Assembly: GCA_025963775.1 (NCBI GenBank)
Contig: JAOQAD010000040.1
Coordinates: 1-64,000, forward strand
Source: Bacteroidota bacterium
GTDB taxonomy: Bacteria; Bacteroidota; Bacteroidia; 2-12-FULL-35-15
Direction of reading: 5' to 3'
Length of the DNA stretch: 64,000 bases
In this document: one piece after another, positions 38,837 through 49,058 of the stretch
How the letters are laid out: each line of letters opens with the position of its first letter
Position numbering within the stretch: position 1 is the stretch's first letter
Notes under the pieces: model-generated
What the model was told of the DNA's origin: nothing
Database searches by the model: none
Seen by the model: only the letters and a program-made list of their open reading frames with translations
Made by a program: the position numbers and the translations under genes

Positions 38837-41689
38837 ATGAAACACGCCGCTTTCACATGTATTGCCTCTTTTTTATTCATCACTTTTCTCCAGGCACAAA
38901 CGCCAAAAGGCAAAGCCACTTTCATTGAAAAGGTAGAAAAGCAGGAAGGCAAGCTCGTAGTTCCCTATGAAAAATACAAGCTCGATAACGGCCTGACACT
39001 GCTCATCCAGGAAGATCATTCCGACCCGATGGTGCATGTGGAAATGATCTACCATGTGGGCTCTACCCGCGATGAAGCGGGACGCTCCGGCTTTGCGCAC
39101 TTTTTTGAGCACATGATGTTCGAAGGCTCCGACCACGTTGCTGCAGGCGAGCTGCACAAGATCATCGGCGATGCAGGTGGAACCAACAACGGGAATACAA
39201 CAGTCGACCGTACCGTATATTTTGAAACAGTTCCGGCGAATTATCTTGAAACAGCATTGTGGCTGGAATCCGACCGCATGGGCTTTTTCCTGGATGCTGT
39301 GACCGCAAAAAAATTCGAGCTCCAGCGCGCAATTGTTAAGAATGAGCGCGGACAGAATTACGACAACAAGCCTTACGGCCTCGTGGATGAAAAAGTATTC
39401 GCTGCGCTTTATCCTGTTACCAATCCCTACTTCAGTCCCACCATCGGTTACATCGAGGACCTGAACCGTGCCGACGTTAACGAGCTGAAGCGCTTCTTCC
39501 TTCGCTGGTATGGCCCGAACAACGCCACGCTGATTGTTGCCGGGGATGTTGACCCGAAAGCTGTTGTGGCGCTCACCGAAAAATATTTCGGCTCCATCAT
39601 TTCCGGGCCGCCCATTCCGAAGCTGAAAGCAGAAACGATCAAGCTGGAAGGCGACAGGTACATTTCCTACGAGGACAACATCCGCAACCCGATGCTGGAA
39701 ATGGTTTTCCCTACCATACCAACGCATCACCCGGATGAAGCCGCCCTTGACATTCTTGCAGATATCCTTGGAGGCGAGGGCACAACCATGCTGTACAGGA
39801 AATTTGTAGGCGCCTCGGAGCCCACTGCCAGCAGTATTGATGCATCCCATCCCTGCTATGAAGCAACAGGCAGGTTCGAAATCACCATTACCGCCCTTCC
39901 CGGCGAAGACCTTGCAGATATAGAGAAAGATGTGCGCAAAGTGCTGACCGATTTTGAAACACGCGGGGTGACCGATGATGACATGATCAAATTCAAATCG
40001 GATTACATGAACAAGTTCTTCGACCGGATGACCACCATCAAAGGCAAGGCAGAGCGCCTCGGCTATTACGAGTGGCTTCACGGCAACCCGGATATGTTCC
40101 AGGCGGAATACGAACGTTACATGAACGTAAAAAAAGCGGATGTGCTCTATGTGTACGAAAAATACATCAAGAACCAGCCGGCAGTGATCCTCAGCGTGTA
40201 CCCGAAAGGAAAATCCAAGATCATTGCAAAGAAGGACAACTACCTGATCCCGAAAAGAACGGAGCTTCCGCCCGAAGAATCGGAATACAAAAACCTGGTG
40301 TACACAAAATCAAAGGATGACTTCGACAGGTCCAAAAGGCCTGTACCGGGCGCAGATCCGCTGGTGAAAGTGCCGGAGATCTGGGAGCATGAATTTCCGA
40401 ACGGCATGAAGCTGATGGGCATTTATAACAATGAGATCCCCTGTGTCACGCTTCACATTTCGATAGATGCAGGGCATACCAACGAAGAGCGCGAGAATGC
40501 AGGCGTGGCAACACTGGTGGCGCGCATGTTCAATGAATCCACCGAATTTCACCGCGGCGTTTATTACAGCACCGAATTAAAAAAGCTGGGAAGCGAGATC
40601 TACATTGAGCCCCGCGTGGACGACCTCCTCGTGACCGTTACTTCCACGAAGGAAAATCTTGGACAAACATTGTTGCTGCTGCAGGAAAAATTATTCTCTC
40701 TCAAGTTTGTGGATGATGAGTTCGACTGGGAGAAGAACCGCCTGCTCGACAGGATCGCGTCACAGGCGAAAACCTCATCGGTATTAGCAGACAATATGCT
40801 CCTGAAGCTGGTGTACGAAAATGGCAGCATTGCCGGAACGCCCGTTATCGGGACCACTTCCAGCATCCGCGACATTTCCCTGAAAGATGTGAAAAAATAT
40901 TATAAAAACAACTTCCTGCCCAACAATTCCAGGCTCATGGTAGTCGGCGATATCCGCATGGATGAGCTGCTGCCGAAGCTGGATTTCCTGAAGGATTGGG
41001 AAGCCGGGGAGCTGAAAAAAGTGGCAAAGCCAATAGTTCCCGCAGCCATTGATAAAACCCGCATTTATTTTGTGAACAAGGAAAATGCCGCACAAAGCGA
41101 GATCCGCATCGGCTGTGCCGCACCGGCCTATAATCCCGTTGGCGAACAGTACAAATGCACCATTATGAACGGCCCGCTCGGCGAAGGCTTCAGCTGCAGG
41201 ATCAACCAGAACCTGCGGGAAGAGAACGGATTTTCCTACGGCGCACATTCCTATTTTTTAGCCACAAAATACATGGGCCGCTTTGTTGCCAAATCCTCTG
41301 TAAAGTCGGCACAAACAGACAGCGCCATTGTTGAGCTCATGAAGGAGATCAGGCTGTACGCCGATAAGGGTGTAACTGAAAAAGAGCTGGAACAGACCAA
41401 AAAATCCTTTGTGCTGAACGAAGCCCTGAGCTATGAAAGCCCCGATCAAAAGGCCGACCTGCTCTGGCGCCTGCAATATTACGGACTCGATAAAAATTAC
41501 ATGAAAAAGCGGCAGGAAATACTGGCCGGACTGCACAAGGAAGAAACAGATGCGCTGGCAAAGAAATACCTTACATATAACAACATGGTGATCCTCGTCG
41601 TAGGCGACCGCTCGGTGTACACAAGCCTTGAGAAGCTGGGCTACGAGCTGATAGAGCTGGATCCCGAAGGTAAAAAGATCTCGCATTAA
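38837..41689 (+). CDS. M16-family zinc metalloprotease (pitrilysin type), secreted
   Basis: 950 residues. Signal peptide (MKHAAFTCIASFLFITFLQAQ) and a two-halved M16 architecture. The N-terminal half has the inverted zinc motif H88-F-F-E91-H92 and the third ligand E170 (KNERGQNYDNKPYG). The C-terminal half (about 500-950) has the same fold without the motif (ERENAGVATLVARMFNESTEF), as usual for the inactive partner, and a conserved GLGEGFSC-like R/Y region (NGPLGEGFSCRINQNLREENGFSYGAHS). It should degrade peptides in the periplasm or outer membrane. Stand-alone gene with its own promoter and terminator. Confidence 0.94.
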   Translation: MKHAAFTCIASFLFITFLQAQTPKGKATFIEKVEKQEGKLVVPYEKYKLDNGLTLLIQEDHSDPMVHVEMIYHVGSTRDEAGRSGFAHFFEHMMFEGSDHVAAGELHKIIGDAGGTNNGNTTVDRTVYFETVPANYLETALWLESDRMGFFLDAVTAKKFELQRAIVKNERGQNYDNKPYGLVDEKVFAALYPVTNPYFSPTIGYIEDLNRADVNELKRFFLRWYGPNNATLIVAGDVDPKAVVALTEKYFGSIISGPPIPKLKAETIKLEGDRYISYEDNIRNPMLEMVFPTIPTHHPDEAALDILADILGGEGTTMLYRKFVGASEPTASSIDASHPCYEATGRFEITITALPGEDLADIEKDVRKVLTDFETRGVTDDDMIKFKSDYMNKFFDRMTTIKGKAERLGYYEWLHGNPDMFQAEYERYMNVKKADVLYVYEKYIKNQPAVILSVYPKGKSKIIAKKDNYLIPKRTELPPEESEYKNLVYTKSKDDFDRSKRPVPGADPLVKVPEIWEHEFPNGMKLMGIYNNEIPCVTLHISIDAGHTNEERENAGVATLVARMFNESTEFHRGVYYSTELKKLGSEIYIEPRVDDLLVTVTSTKENLGQTLLLLQEKLFSLKFVDDEFDWEKNRLLDRIASQAKTSSVLADNMLLKLVYENGSIAGTPVIGTTSSIRDISLKDVKKYYKNNFLPNNSRLMVVGDIRMDELLPKLDFLKDWEAGELKKVAKPIVPAAIDKTRIYFVNKENAAQSEIRIGCAAPAYNPVGEQYKCTIMNGPLGEGFSCRINQNLREENGFSYGAHSYFLATKYMGRFVAKSSVKSAQTDSAIVELMKEIRLYADKGVTEKELEQTKKSFVLNEALSYESPDQKADLLWRLQYYGLDKNYMKKRQEILAGLHKEETDALAKKYLTYNNMVILVVGDRSVYTSLEKLGYELIELDPEGKKISH

Positions 41690-41706
41690 AAATGGCTGTT
41701 GAGCCC

Positions 41707-41745
41707 GGATGCTTTTGAAGGAATCCCCTTCAAAAGCATTTTTTA
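41707..41745 (+). terminator. Intrinsic terminator after the M16 protease
   Basis: The 13-bp stem ATGCTTTTGAAGG / CCTTCAAAAGCAT is followed by a T run. Confidence 0.92.
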
Positions 41746-41855
41746 TTCCGGGCAACCGCAGAATAGATAAACTGACCATTTACCCTATAAAAAAATCGGG
41801 AAAAAGCCCTCATTTCGATTTTTTCAGTATCTTCAAATCCTAAACATTTCCTCAC

Positions 41856-44800
41856 ATGAACAAAGCAATTCTTTACACGGGCATTTTATGCTCTGCATTA
41901 TCATTTTCGTTCGCTCAGAACAAACCTGAAGTTGATTCGAAAAAGATCATTCAAAAAGGTGTTGAGCTGCACGACAGCGAAAAATACCAGGAAGCGATCA
42001 CCGAGTTTAAAAAGGTGAATAAAAATGACACCAACTTTGTGCTGGCATGCCTTGAGCTTACCAACACCTATATTGCGAATGGCCAGGACTCGCTTGCCAT
42101 ACAGGTTTGCGACGCCGCATCCATTCTGCCATCCTCCTACGCGCCAACTATCCTGCTGTACAAAGCCAATGCGCTCGACAACATGAAAAAGAGCGATGAA
42201 GCGATCAAGCTTTACGAAGAAGGGATCAAAAAATATCCATTGAACAATTCCTTCTATTATGAATTGGGCGTATTGAAATACCGCCAGGAAAAATACAAAG
42301 AGGCGAACGACCTCTTCATCCAGTCCATCAAATGCAATCCTTACCATGCTGCAAGCCATCACCAGATGGCCAACCTTGCACTGAAACAGGGTAAGCTGAT
42401 CCCGGCGGTGCTTGCATGGCAGTTCTACCTGCTGGTGGATAACTCTTCCGAAAGGGCGAAAGCGATCGTAGGCGAGCTTGAAAAAATTGCGAAGAACGAA
42501 TACGAGTTCAAGGACGTAGTGAAAGTGGATGGCCTGAGCGACCAGGATGATTTCTCCGAGCTGGAAGCACTGTTACGTTCCAAAGTGGCGCTGAGCGACA
42601 AATACAAGTCGAAGCTGGATGTAAAATTCAACATCACCAAACAGCTGCAGCTGATCTTTGAAAAGATCCACCCGGATAAAAGCGACAAAGGATTTTACAT
42701 GGAGTTCTATGCTCCTATCTTCGAACAGGTCAATAAAAAAGGCTATTTCGAGCCATTCGCCTACAACATCCTTGCAGGTATGGGCAACGATAAAGTTGAT
42801 TCCTGGATGAAAAAGCACAAGGATGATTCGGAAGAATTCTCCAAATGGTTCATCGCCTACTTAGGCGATAATTTCTCAACCTACGAAACCATGCTGGGCG
42901 GAAAAATGGTGAAAGCACGCCACTGGTATTCCGACAGCAAGATCCTTGCAGTGGGAAATCAGAACGCATCAGGAAACAATGTAGGCTACTGGAATTTTTA
43001 TTTCTCCAACGGCATTCTTCGCTCAGAAGGCGCTTTCAACGAAAGCAACAAGCGTGAAGGCGTATGGAAGTTCTACTATCCTTCCGGCCTTATCAAAGAC
43101 CTTGAGAATTACAAGAACGGCGAAGTGGAAGGAATTGTGGAAGGCTATTATACCAACGGAAGCATTGAAACCCAGAAAAGATATGTGAACAGCCTGCTGG
43201 ATGGATTGCAGTCGGTTTACTACGCTACAGGCGGAAAAGAAACGACCTATGAATACAAAGCCGGAAAACAGGAAGGCAAAGAGAGCAGCTATTACAAAGA
43301 TGGCAAGCTGAAGTACGAGATCAACATGGTCAACCAAAAATATGAAGGGCCGTTTATCCAGTACTATAACAACGGGCACATCATGGAGAAATCCACTTTC
43401 AAGGAGAACAACCGCAGCGGTAAATACGAAAGCTATTACAACTATCCTGAAAAAACGCTGAAGTCGGAAGCAACCTATGAAAAGGGAATTGCTGTGGGCG
43501 AATTTAAAAGCTATTACAGGAACGGCAAGCAGGATGAGATCGGCTCGTACAAAAAGAACGGCAATAAGGACGGCCTCTGGAAAGAGTTCTATGACAACGG
43601 CTCTTTAAGGTCCGAAGAAAATTTCTCCGACGGAAAATGGGATGGCTCTTCCAAGTATTATGATGACGCAGGCAGGATGATCGAAGAATACATTTACAAA
43701 AATGACATCCTCCAGGAATACAAAGCATACGACCCTACCGGTAAAGTTGTTTACCAGAACAAAAAGGACGGCAAGAACAATTACGACGCGCAGCTTTACT
43801 ATTCGAATGCAAACAAAAAACGTGAAGGCCGCGTGCAGGGCGGGAAGCTGACCGGTGTATGGAAAGATTACAACATGAACGGCTTCATCACTTCCGAAGA
43901 TAATTATGCAGCAGGCAAAAAGGACGGCAAATCGGTGACCTACCATGAAAATGGAAAAGTAAAAGCGGAAACCGATTATTCCGAAGGTGAAACAAACGGC
44001 TACTACCGTGAATATTTCAAGAACGGTAAGATGCGCATGGAAGGCGCTTACATCATGGACAAAGAGATCGATGTATGGAAAACGTATTATATCAACGGAC
44101 AGGTGGAAGCAGTGAACTTTTACATCGATGGAAAGCAGGATGGCTGGCAGGAATATTATGCGATCAACGGCAAGCCTGATTACGATGAGTTCTATGAGCT
44201 GGGCTATGTGAAAAAGCGCGTGTTCTATGACACAACAGGAAAAGTTGCACAGGAAATTGTGTTCAACAAAGGTTCCGGCGAGCTCGAAACAAAATACAAA
44301 AATGGCAAAACGAAATTAAAATCCACCTACAAGGACAACATGCTGCAGGGCCCTTCCAATGCATTCTATCCTGACGGAAAGCCACTGAGCACAAAAACAT
44401 TTGTGAACGACCAGGCGGAAGGCGAGATCAAATTCTTCTATCCCGACGGAAAACCGGAATGGTCGAGAATGTACCTCGATGGCGACAAGCATGGCAAGCA
44501 CACACAATACTACCAGGAAGGCGGCAACGTGCTGCGCGAAACCAATTACGCCTACGGACGCCAGGATGGAAAAACATTCTTCTACTATCCGAACAAACAG
44601 ATGGAGCGCGAGTACGATTACAAGGACAATGACATCAACGGAAAAGCCACGATCTACACAGAAACCGGCGAGCTGGCGATCGAGCGTTATTACAAAGGCG
44701 GCTACATCCTTTCCTACAGCTATATGGATAAGAACGGCGCAATGGTTCCGCCGATCGAAGTGAAGAATGAAACAGGCACCATCAAAACATATTACAAGAC

Positions 44801-45146
44801 CGGCACACCGGCCCTTGAATATTCACTTAAGAATGGCGCACTGGAAGGCAAACGCACCATGTACTTCATCAATGGCAAAGTGCAGGAAGATGAAACCTAT
44901 GTTGCAAACGAGCTGACCGGCACCTGTAAATACTATTATGCTTCCGGCAAGCTGAAGTCCGAAGAGAATTACAACGCGGATGAGAAGAACGGAAAATGCA
45001 CCAGTTACTATGAGAACGGTAAAGTGAAGAGCGAAGAGTATTTTGTGGAAGGCAAACAGCATGGCACATGCAAATATTATGATGCAACAGGCAAGCTCAC
45101 AAAAACGTATGTATATTATAATGATGAGCTGATCGATGAGAAATAA
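41856..45146 (+). CDS. Secreted TPR and MORN-repeat (YwqK-like) protein
   Basis: 1096 residues. Signal peptide (MNKAILYTGILCSALSFSFAQ), TPRs (about 30-190; KYQEAITEFKKVNKND, SDEAIKLYEEGIKKYPLNN), an unrecognised helical domain (200-350), then about thirty MORN/YwqK-type repeats (about 355-1090) with the pattern G.W..YY.NG.....Y..G...G (for example GVWKFYYPSGLIKDLENYKN, GKWDGSSKYYDDAGRMIEEY). These form a long beta solenoid. In this phylum such proteins are called YwqK antitoxin-like, but no toxin is seen here and the name is not evidence of function. It overlaps the next gene by 11 bp and heads a three-gene operon with two DUF3857 proteins. Confidence 0.88.
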   Translation: MNKAILYTGILCSALSFSFAQNKPEVDSKKIIQKGVELHDSEKYQEAITEFKKVNKNDTNFVLACLELTNTYIANGQDSLAIQVCDAASILPSSYAPTILLYKANALDNMKKSDEAIKLYEEGIKKYPLNNSFYYELGVLKYRQEKYKEANDLFIQSIKCNPYHAASHHQMANLALKQGKLIPAVLAWQFYLLVDNSSERAKAIVGELEKIAKNEYEFKDVVKVDGLSDQDDFSELEALLRSKVALSDKYKSKLDVKFNITKQLQLIFEKIHPDKSDKGFYMEFYAPIFEQVNKKGYFEPFAYNILAGMGNDKVDSWMKKHKDDSEEFSKWFIAYLGDNFSTYETMLGGKMVKARHWYSDSKILAVGNQNASGNNVGYWNFYFSNGILRSEGAFNESNKREGVWKFYYPSGLIKDLENYKNGEVEGIVEGYYTNGSIETQKRYVNSLLDGLQSVYYATGGKETTYEYKAGKQEGKESSYYKDGKLKYEINMVNQKYEGPFIQYYNNGHIMEKSTFKENNRSGKYESYYNYPEKTLKSEATYEKGIAVGEFKSYYRNGKQDEIGSYKKNGNKDGLWKEFYDNGSLRSEENFSDGKWDGSSKYYDDAGRMIEEYIYKNDILQEYKAYDPTGKVVYQNKKDGKNNYDAQLYYSNANKKREGRVQGGKLTGVWKDYNMNGFITSEDNYAAGKKDGKSVTYHENGKVKAETDYSEGETNGYYREYFKNGKMRMEGAYIMDKEIDVWKTYYINGQVEAVNFYIDGKQDGWQEYYAINGKPDYDEFYELGYVKKRVFYDTTGKVAQEIVFNKGSGELETKYKNGKTKLKSTYKDNMLQGPSNAFYPDGKPLSTKTFVNDQAEGEIKFFYPDGKPEWSRMYLDGDKHGKHTQYYQEGGNVLRETNYAYGRQDGKTFFYYPNKQMEREYDYKDNDINGKATIYTETGELAIERYYKGGYILSYSYMDKNGAMVPPIEVKNETGTIKTYYKTGTPALEYSLKNGALEGKRTMYFINGKVQEDETYVANELTGTCKYYYASGKLKSEENYNADEKNGKCTSYYENGKVKSEEYFVEGKQHGTCKYYDATGKLTKTYVYYNDELIDEK

Positions 45147-47082
45147 AAAGAACAACAATTACAGGAAGCCTGCTTTCCTTTTACTGATCACATTGCTTAC
45201 AGCAACGGCAGCTGTGGCCCAGCTTCCTGCCGTTGAACAGGCGAAGCTGCTCTACTGGGATGCAAGCGCCGTATACTTAAGCAAACAGCACGAATACAAG
45301 ATCTACGTAGAGAACGGGAACCTGTTCGGGGTTTGCAATGTGCACGAGCAGATCTATATCAACAAGGAATCGGGATTGGGATACCAGAGCCGTTCCGTGT
45401 CGACAAGCAAGTTCGTGGAAGCAGTCAACGTAAAAGGATATACGCTGGTGCCCAAAGGCAAAAAATATGAGAAGAAGGAAGTAACGAACATTGAGCTGAA
45501 GGACAACCCTGGACGGAATTCTTTTTACGATGACCAGCGCTCCTATAACATTGTATTTCCTTCGGTGCAGCCGGGTGCTGTGCTCGACCTTTCCTACCAG
45601 CACAAATACCTCGAGCCGCGCTTCATGGGAAGTTATTACTGGATCGATTATTCTCCCTGCATGGAGAGCGAGCTGGTGATCTCTGTTCAGAAAGGCATCA
45701 ACATTGCCTACAAGCTGTTCAATTGCGATTCGTCCAAAATTGTTTTCACGAAAGAAGAAAAAAAGACGGAAACCATTTACCGCTGGAAAATGAAAGATGT
45801 GCAGCCCGGCACCATGTACTCGGATGCGCCTAATTTCAGGTATTTCGAGCCGCACATGATCTTTTACGTGACCGATTACATGGCAGACGGAAAAGTGAAG
45901 CAACTGCTCGGCACACCAAAAGAGCTGTACACCTGGTACACCGACCTGCAGAAGAACATCAATAAAACGGAAGACAGCAAACTGAAGCACATCACCGACA
46001 GCCTTGTTGCAGGTGCCACCACCGAGCTGGAAAAAGTGAAAAGGGTTTTCTACTGGGTGCAGGACAATATTTCCTACGTGGCTTTTGAGGACGGTCTTGG
46101 CGGGTTTGTACCACGCGATGCAGGCCTCGTTTGCACGCGAAAATTCGGCGACTGCAAGGACATGGCCAGCATCATCCATGAAATGCTCCGCATGGCCGGG
46201 GTAAAGGCATACCTTACCTGGATCGGCTCCCGCGACATTCCATACAATTACACCGATGTTCCAACCCCGGCTGTGGACAATCACATGATCACCTCCTATC
46301 TTGATGAGCAGGGCACCTGGAATTTCCTTGACGGAACAGGGAAGCATGCCCCGGAGGATCTGTATACTTCTTTCATACAGGGTAAAGAAGCGCTCATCAG
46401 CATTACGCCCGACAGCTTTAAGCTGGTAACTGTTCCTGTAAAAGATACAAGCGTAAGCCAGACCATCGATTCCATCAGCATCGACATCAAAGACAATGTG
46501 GTGATGGGCAAAGGAAAAGTGAAGCTCACAGGCTACGACCGCCTCGATTATGTATACAATGTGGAGAACTTAAATAAGGAAGAGCGCCTTGATTTTTTCA
46601 AAAGCTATTTTTCAAAGGGAAACAACAAGGTGAGCTTCAGCGACATCGCGGAAGCAACAAGCTCCGACCGTTCTGCTCCCGTACAGATCACCTACAACTT
46701 CAATGTGCCGGATTATGCGCGGAAGAACCAGGATGAAATGTACATCAACCTGAACATGGACGGCGGCTGGGACCTCGAGCAGGTGCCGGATACACGGAAA
46801 GTGCCGCTTAACTTCAAGCACAATACAAAAAAACGCCTTGTTACAACACTGAAAATTCCGGCAGGATACAAAGCCGAATTCATTCCGCAGAGCGTAAGCT
46901 TCGGCAACAACGTGGCAGGCTTCACCAGCTCCTACATCCTGAAAGGCGACAAGATCATTCACATCAGCGATTTTTACATCAACACGCTGATCCTGCAGGT
47001 AGAGGATTTCGCGAAATACAACAAAGTGCTCACAGAGCAGATCAAAGCAAACAAACAGGCCGTATCATTAATAAAATTATAA
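45136..47082 (+). CDS. DUF3857 / transglutaminase-like protein, catalytic residues intact
   Basis: 648 residues. Signal peptide (RKPAFLLLITLLTATAAVAQ after a charged start), DUF3857 domain (about 55-270; VPKGKKYEKKEVTNIELK, YNIVFPSVQPGAVLDLSYQHKY) and a transglutaminase-like domain (about 290-410) with Cys340 in CTRKFGDCKDMASIIHEMLR, a His in VDNHMITSY and an Asp in NFLDGTG. The triad is complete, so peptidase or amide-transfer activity at the cell envelope is possible. The C-terminal beta-rich domain is unrecognised. It starts 11 bp before the end of the MORN gene and is followed after 2 bp by a second DUF3857 gene. Confidence 0.9.
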   Translation: MRNKKNNNYRKPAFLLLITLLTATAAVAQLPAVEQAKLLYWDASAVYLSKQHEYKIYVENGNLFGVCNVHEQIYINKESGLGYQSRSVSTSKFVEAVNVKGYTLVPKGKKYEKKEVTNIELKDNPGRNSFYDDQRSYNIVFPSVQPGAVLDLSYQHKYLEPRFMGSYYWIDYSPCMESELVISVQKGINIAYKLFNCDSSKIVFTKEEKKTETIYRWKMKDVQPGTMYSDAPNFRYFEPHMIFYVTDYMADGKVKQLLGTPKELYTWYTDLQKNINKTEDSKLKHITDSLVAGATTELEKVKRVFYWVQDNISYVAFEDGLGGFVPRDAGLVCTRKFGDCKDMASIIHEMLRMAGVKAYLTWIGSRDIPYNYTDVPTPAVDNHMITSYLDEQGTWNFLDGTGKHAPEDLYTSFIQGKEALISITPDSFKLVTVPVKDTSVSQTIDSISIDIKDNVVMGKGKVKLTGYDRLDYVYNVENLNKEERLDFFKSYFSKGNNKVSFSDIAEATSSDRSAPVQITYNFNVPDYARKNQDEMYINLNMDGGWDLEQVPDTRKVPLNFKHNTKKRLVTTLKIPAGYKAEFIPQSVSFGNNVAGFTSSYILKGDKIIHISDFYINTLILQVEDFAKYNKVLTEQIKANKQAVSLIKL

Positions 47083-47084
47083 CC

Positions 47085-49049
47085 ATGCGTTTAAGAACGA
47101 AACTAACAGTCATTGCAGGGCTCATTTGTGCAGCTGCTGCACAGGCACAGGTAACCACCGATTTTGCATACAAAAAAGCTACCTGGGACCCGAACCCGAA
47201 GCTGCACCAGCTGAACGACAAGGAAAAAGAAAGCAATTACGTGATCCTGAAAGACAAGATCCTGATCGAGTTTGCGTATGAAGCATCGGGGCAATTGGTT
47301 GAATATTCAACACGCCATACCATCATCCATTTCAACAATGAAAAAGGGATCGAGGAAATGAACAAGATCTACGTTTCCTACACCAACATCCTCGAGGAGA
47401 TGGACCTGAAAGGAAGGACGATCACGTCGGAAGGCAAGATCATTCCCCTCAGCAAAAGCTCCGTTAAAAAAGTGGACAATATCGAAAATGCAGGCTCTTT
47501 CCTGATCTTCGCGATGGAGGGCATCGACAAAGGCGGAGAGATCGAATACATGTACACGAATAAAAAATCGGCAAGCACCAATTCTTCATGGACACTGCAA
47601 ACCGAGATCATCCACAAGGATGTGAGCGTTGATATTTACTCACCGGAAAATCTCGTTTACGAAGGCAAGGGCTATAACGGCTTTCCGCAGTTCACAAAGG
47701 ATACAAGCATTGCGGAAAAAAATCACATCTCCTCCTCTGTTGCTTATATCGACGGAATGACAGAAGAAAAATATTCTGCTTACGATGCCAACAAAATGCG
47801 TTTTGATTACCAGCTTACCTACAACACTGCAAAAGGAAAAGCACGCCTGTACTCATGGGAATACTGCGGCACCGACCTGTATGCAGCGATCTTCAATTTT
47901 CAGAAAGGCGAGCTCAAGGCAATGGACAAGCTGATCTCAAAACTTGGAGTGAACAGCATGAAAACGGATGAAGAAAAGATCCGCGCGGTGGAAATGTTCA
48001 TGAAGACCAACATCAACATGACCGGCGAAAATGTGCCTATCGATAAAATGCTCGACGTAAAATACGGTGATGATTTTGCCATGCAGCGCCTGTATGTAGG
48101 AGTTGCAAAAGCACTGGGCATGCCTGTTGAAGTAGTGCTGACCACAGACCGCATGAACCGCAAGTTCGACAGTAACTTCCCCTCCTGGAATAACCTCCGC
48201 GAATACCTGTTGTATTTCCCGGCGATCGATAAATACCTTTCCTGCTCCAATTATTCGAGCCGCCTTGGCTTTCCTCCTCCCGAGCTGACCAACAACAAAG
48301 GCCTGTTCATCAAGGAAACAGAGCTTGGCGACCTGAAAACAGGGATCTCGAAGATCAAGAGCATTGAAGCGCCTGTTTATACCAACTCGTATAATAACCT
48401 TACGGAATCGGTTGTTTTCAATTCCGAGACCTTCACGCCAACCATCAACATCAAGCAGGAATACATGGGCTACCCGGCGTATTACATCCAGCCTGCCGTG
48501 TTTTACATGGAAGCTGCCCAGAAGACCGAGCTGATGGATAACCTTTCAAAATTCATCGGGAAAGAAACGATCGTGAAATCGAACAAGAGCTCCGGAACAG
48601 ATAAAGCAGAGATCCTGAGCAAGCCTTTTGTTGTTGAAAGCGTTGTTGAAACGCCGCAGCTGATCGAGAATGCAGGGAACAAATACCTGTTCAAAGTGGG
48701 CGCACTGATCGGGCCACAGGAAGAATTGTACCAGGACAAAGCACGCCAGTCGGATGCTGAGATCACCTACACACACAGCTTCGGAAGGAACATCGAGATC
48801 AAAATCCCACAGGGCTACAAGATCAAGAACCCGGAAGACATCAACATCAAGAAAGAATACACTGTAGGCGGAAAAGTATTATCCAGCTTCGTTTCCAGCT
48901 ATACGCTCGAAGGCGATGTACTGAAGATCAAAATTTACGAGGATTATGAAGCGATCGTTTATCCGAAGGAAAATTTTGAACAGTTCAGGGCTGTGATCAA
49001 CGCTTCCGCAGATTTTAATAAAGTGGTGCTGATATTGGAGAAGGCGTAA
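47085..49049 (+). CDS. DUF3857 protein with degenerate transglutaminase domain
   Basis: 654 residues. Signal peptide (MRLRTKLTVIAGLICAAAAQAQ), DUF3857 domain (about 60-250; YSTRHTIIHFNNEKGIEEMN, MDLKGRTITSEGKIIPLSKS) and a transglutaminase-like region (about 280-400). Where the partner protein has GDC, this one has YGDDF with D330 in place of the Cys, and the following His position reads WNNLREYLLYFP without a His. The domain is probably inactive and may bind rather than cut. Same operon as the active paralogue (2-bp gap), suggesting an active/inactive pair. Confidence 0.86.
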   Translation: MRLRTKLTVIAGLICAAAAQAQVTTDFAYKKATWDPNPKLHQLNDKEKESNYVILKDKILIEFAYEASGQLVEYSTRHTIIHFNNEKGIEEMNKIYVSYTNILEEMDLKGRTITSEGKIIPLSKSSVKKVDNIENAGSFLIFAMEGIDKGGEIEYMYTNKKSASTNSSWTLQTEIIHKDVSVDIYSPENLVYEGKGYNGFPQFTKDTSIAEKNHISSSVAYIDGMTEEKYSAYDANKMRFDYQLTYNTAKGKARLYSWEYCGTDLYAAIFNFQKGELKAMDKLISKLGVNSMKTDEEKIRAVEMFMKTNINMTGENVPIDKMLDVKYGDDFAMQRLYVGVAKALGMPVEVVLTTDRMNRKFDSNFPSWNNLREYLLYFPAIDKYLSCSNYSSRLGFPPPELTNNKGLFIKETELGDLKTGISKIKSIEAPVYTNSYNNLTESVVFNSETFTPTINIKQEYMGYPAYYIQPAVFYMEAAQKTELMDNLSKFIGKETIVKSNKSSGTDKAEILSKPFVVESVVETPQLIENAGNKYLFKVGALIGPQEELYQDKARQSDAEITYTHSFGRNIEIKIPQGYKIKNPEDINIKKEYTVGGKVLSSFVSSYTLEGDVLKIKIYEDYEAIVYPKENFEQFRAVINASADFNKVVLILEKA

Positions 49050-49058
49050 CTGTCATTC

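Noticed and set aside
38873..40081. 402-residue minus-strand reading frame
   Set aside because: It is antisense to the M16 protease, which has a signal peptide, motif and promoter; the antisense frame is an effect of codon composition.
41856..45146. Antitoxin of a toxin-antitoxin pair
   Set aside because: The YwqK label comes from repeat similarity only; the protein is exported and no toxin gene is adjacent.
45277..46347. 356-residue minus-strand reading frame
   Set aside because: It lies wholly within the DUF3857 transglutaminase gene and has no recognisable domain.
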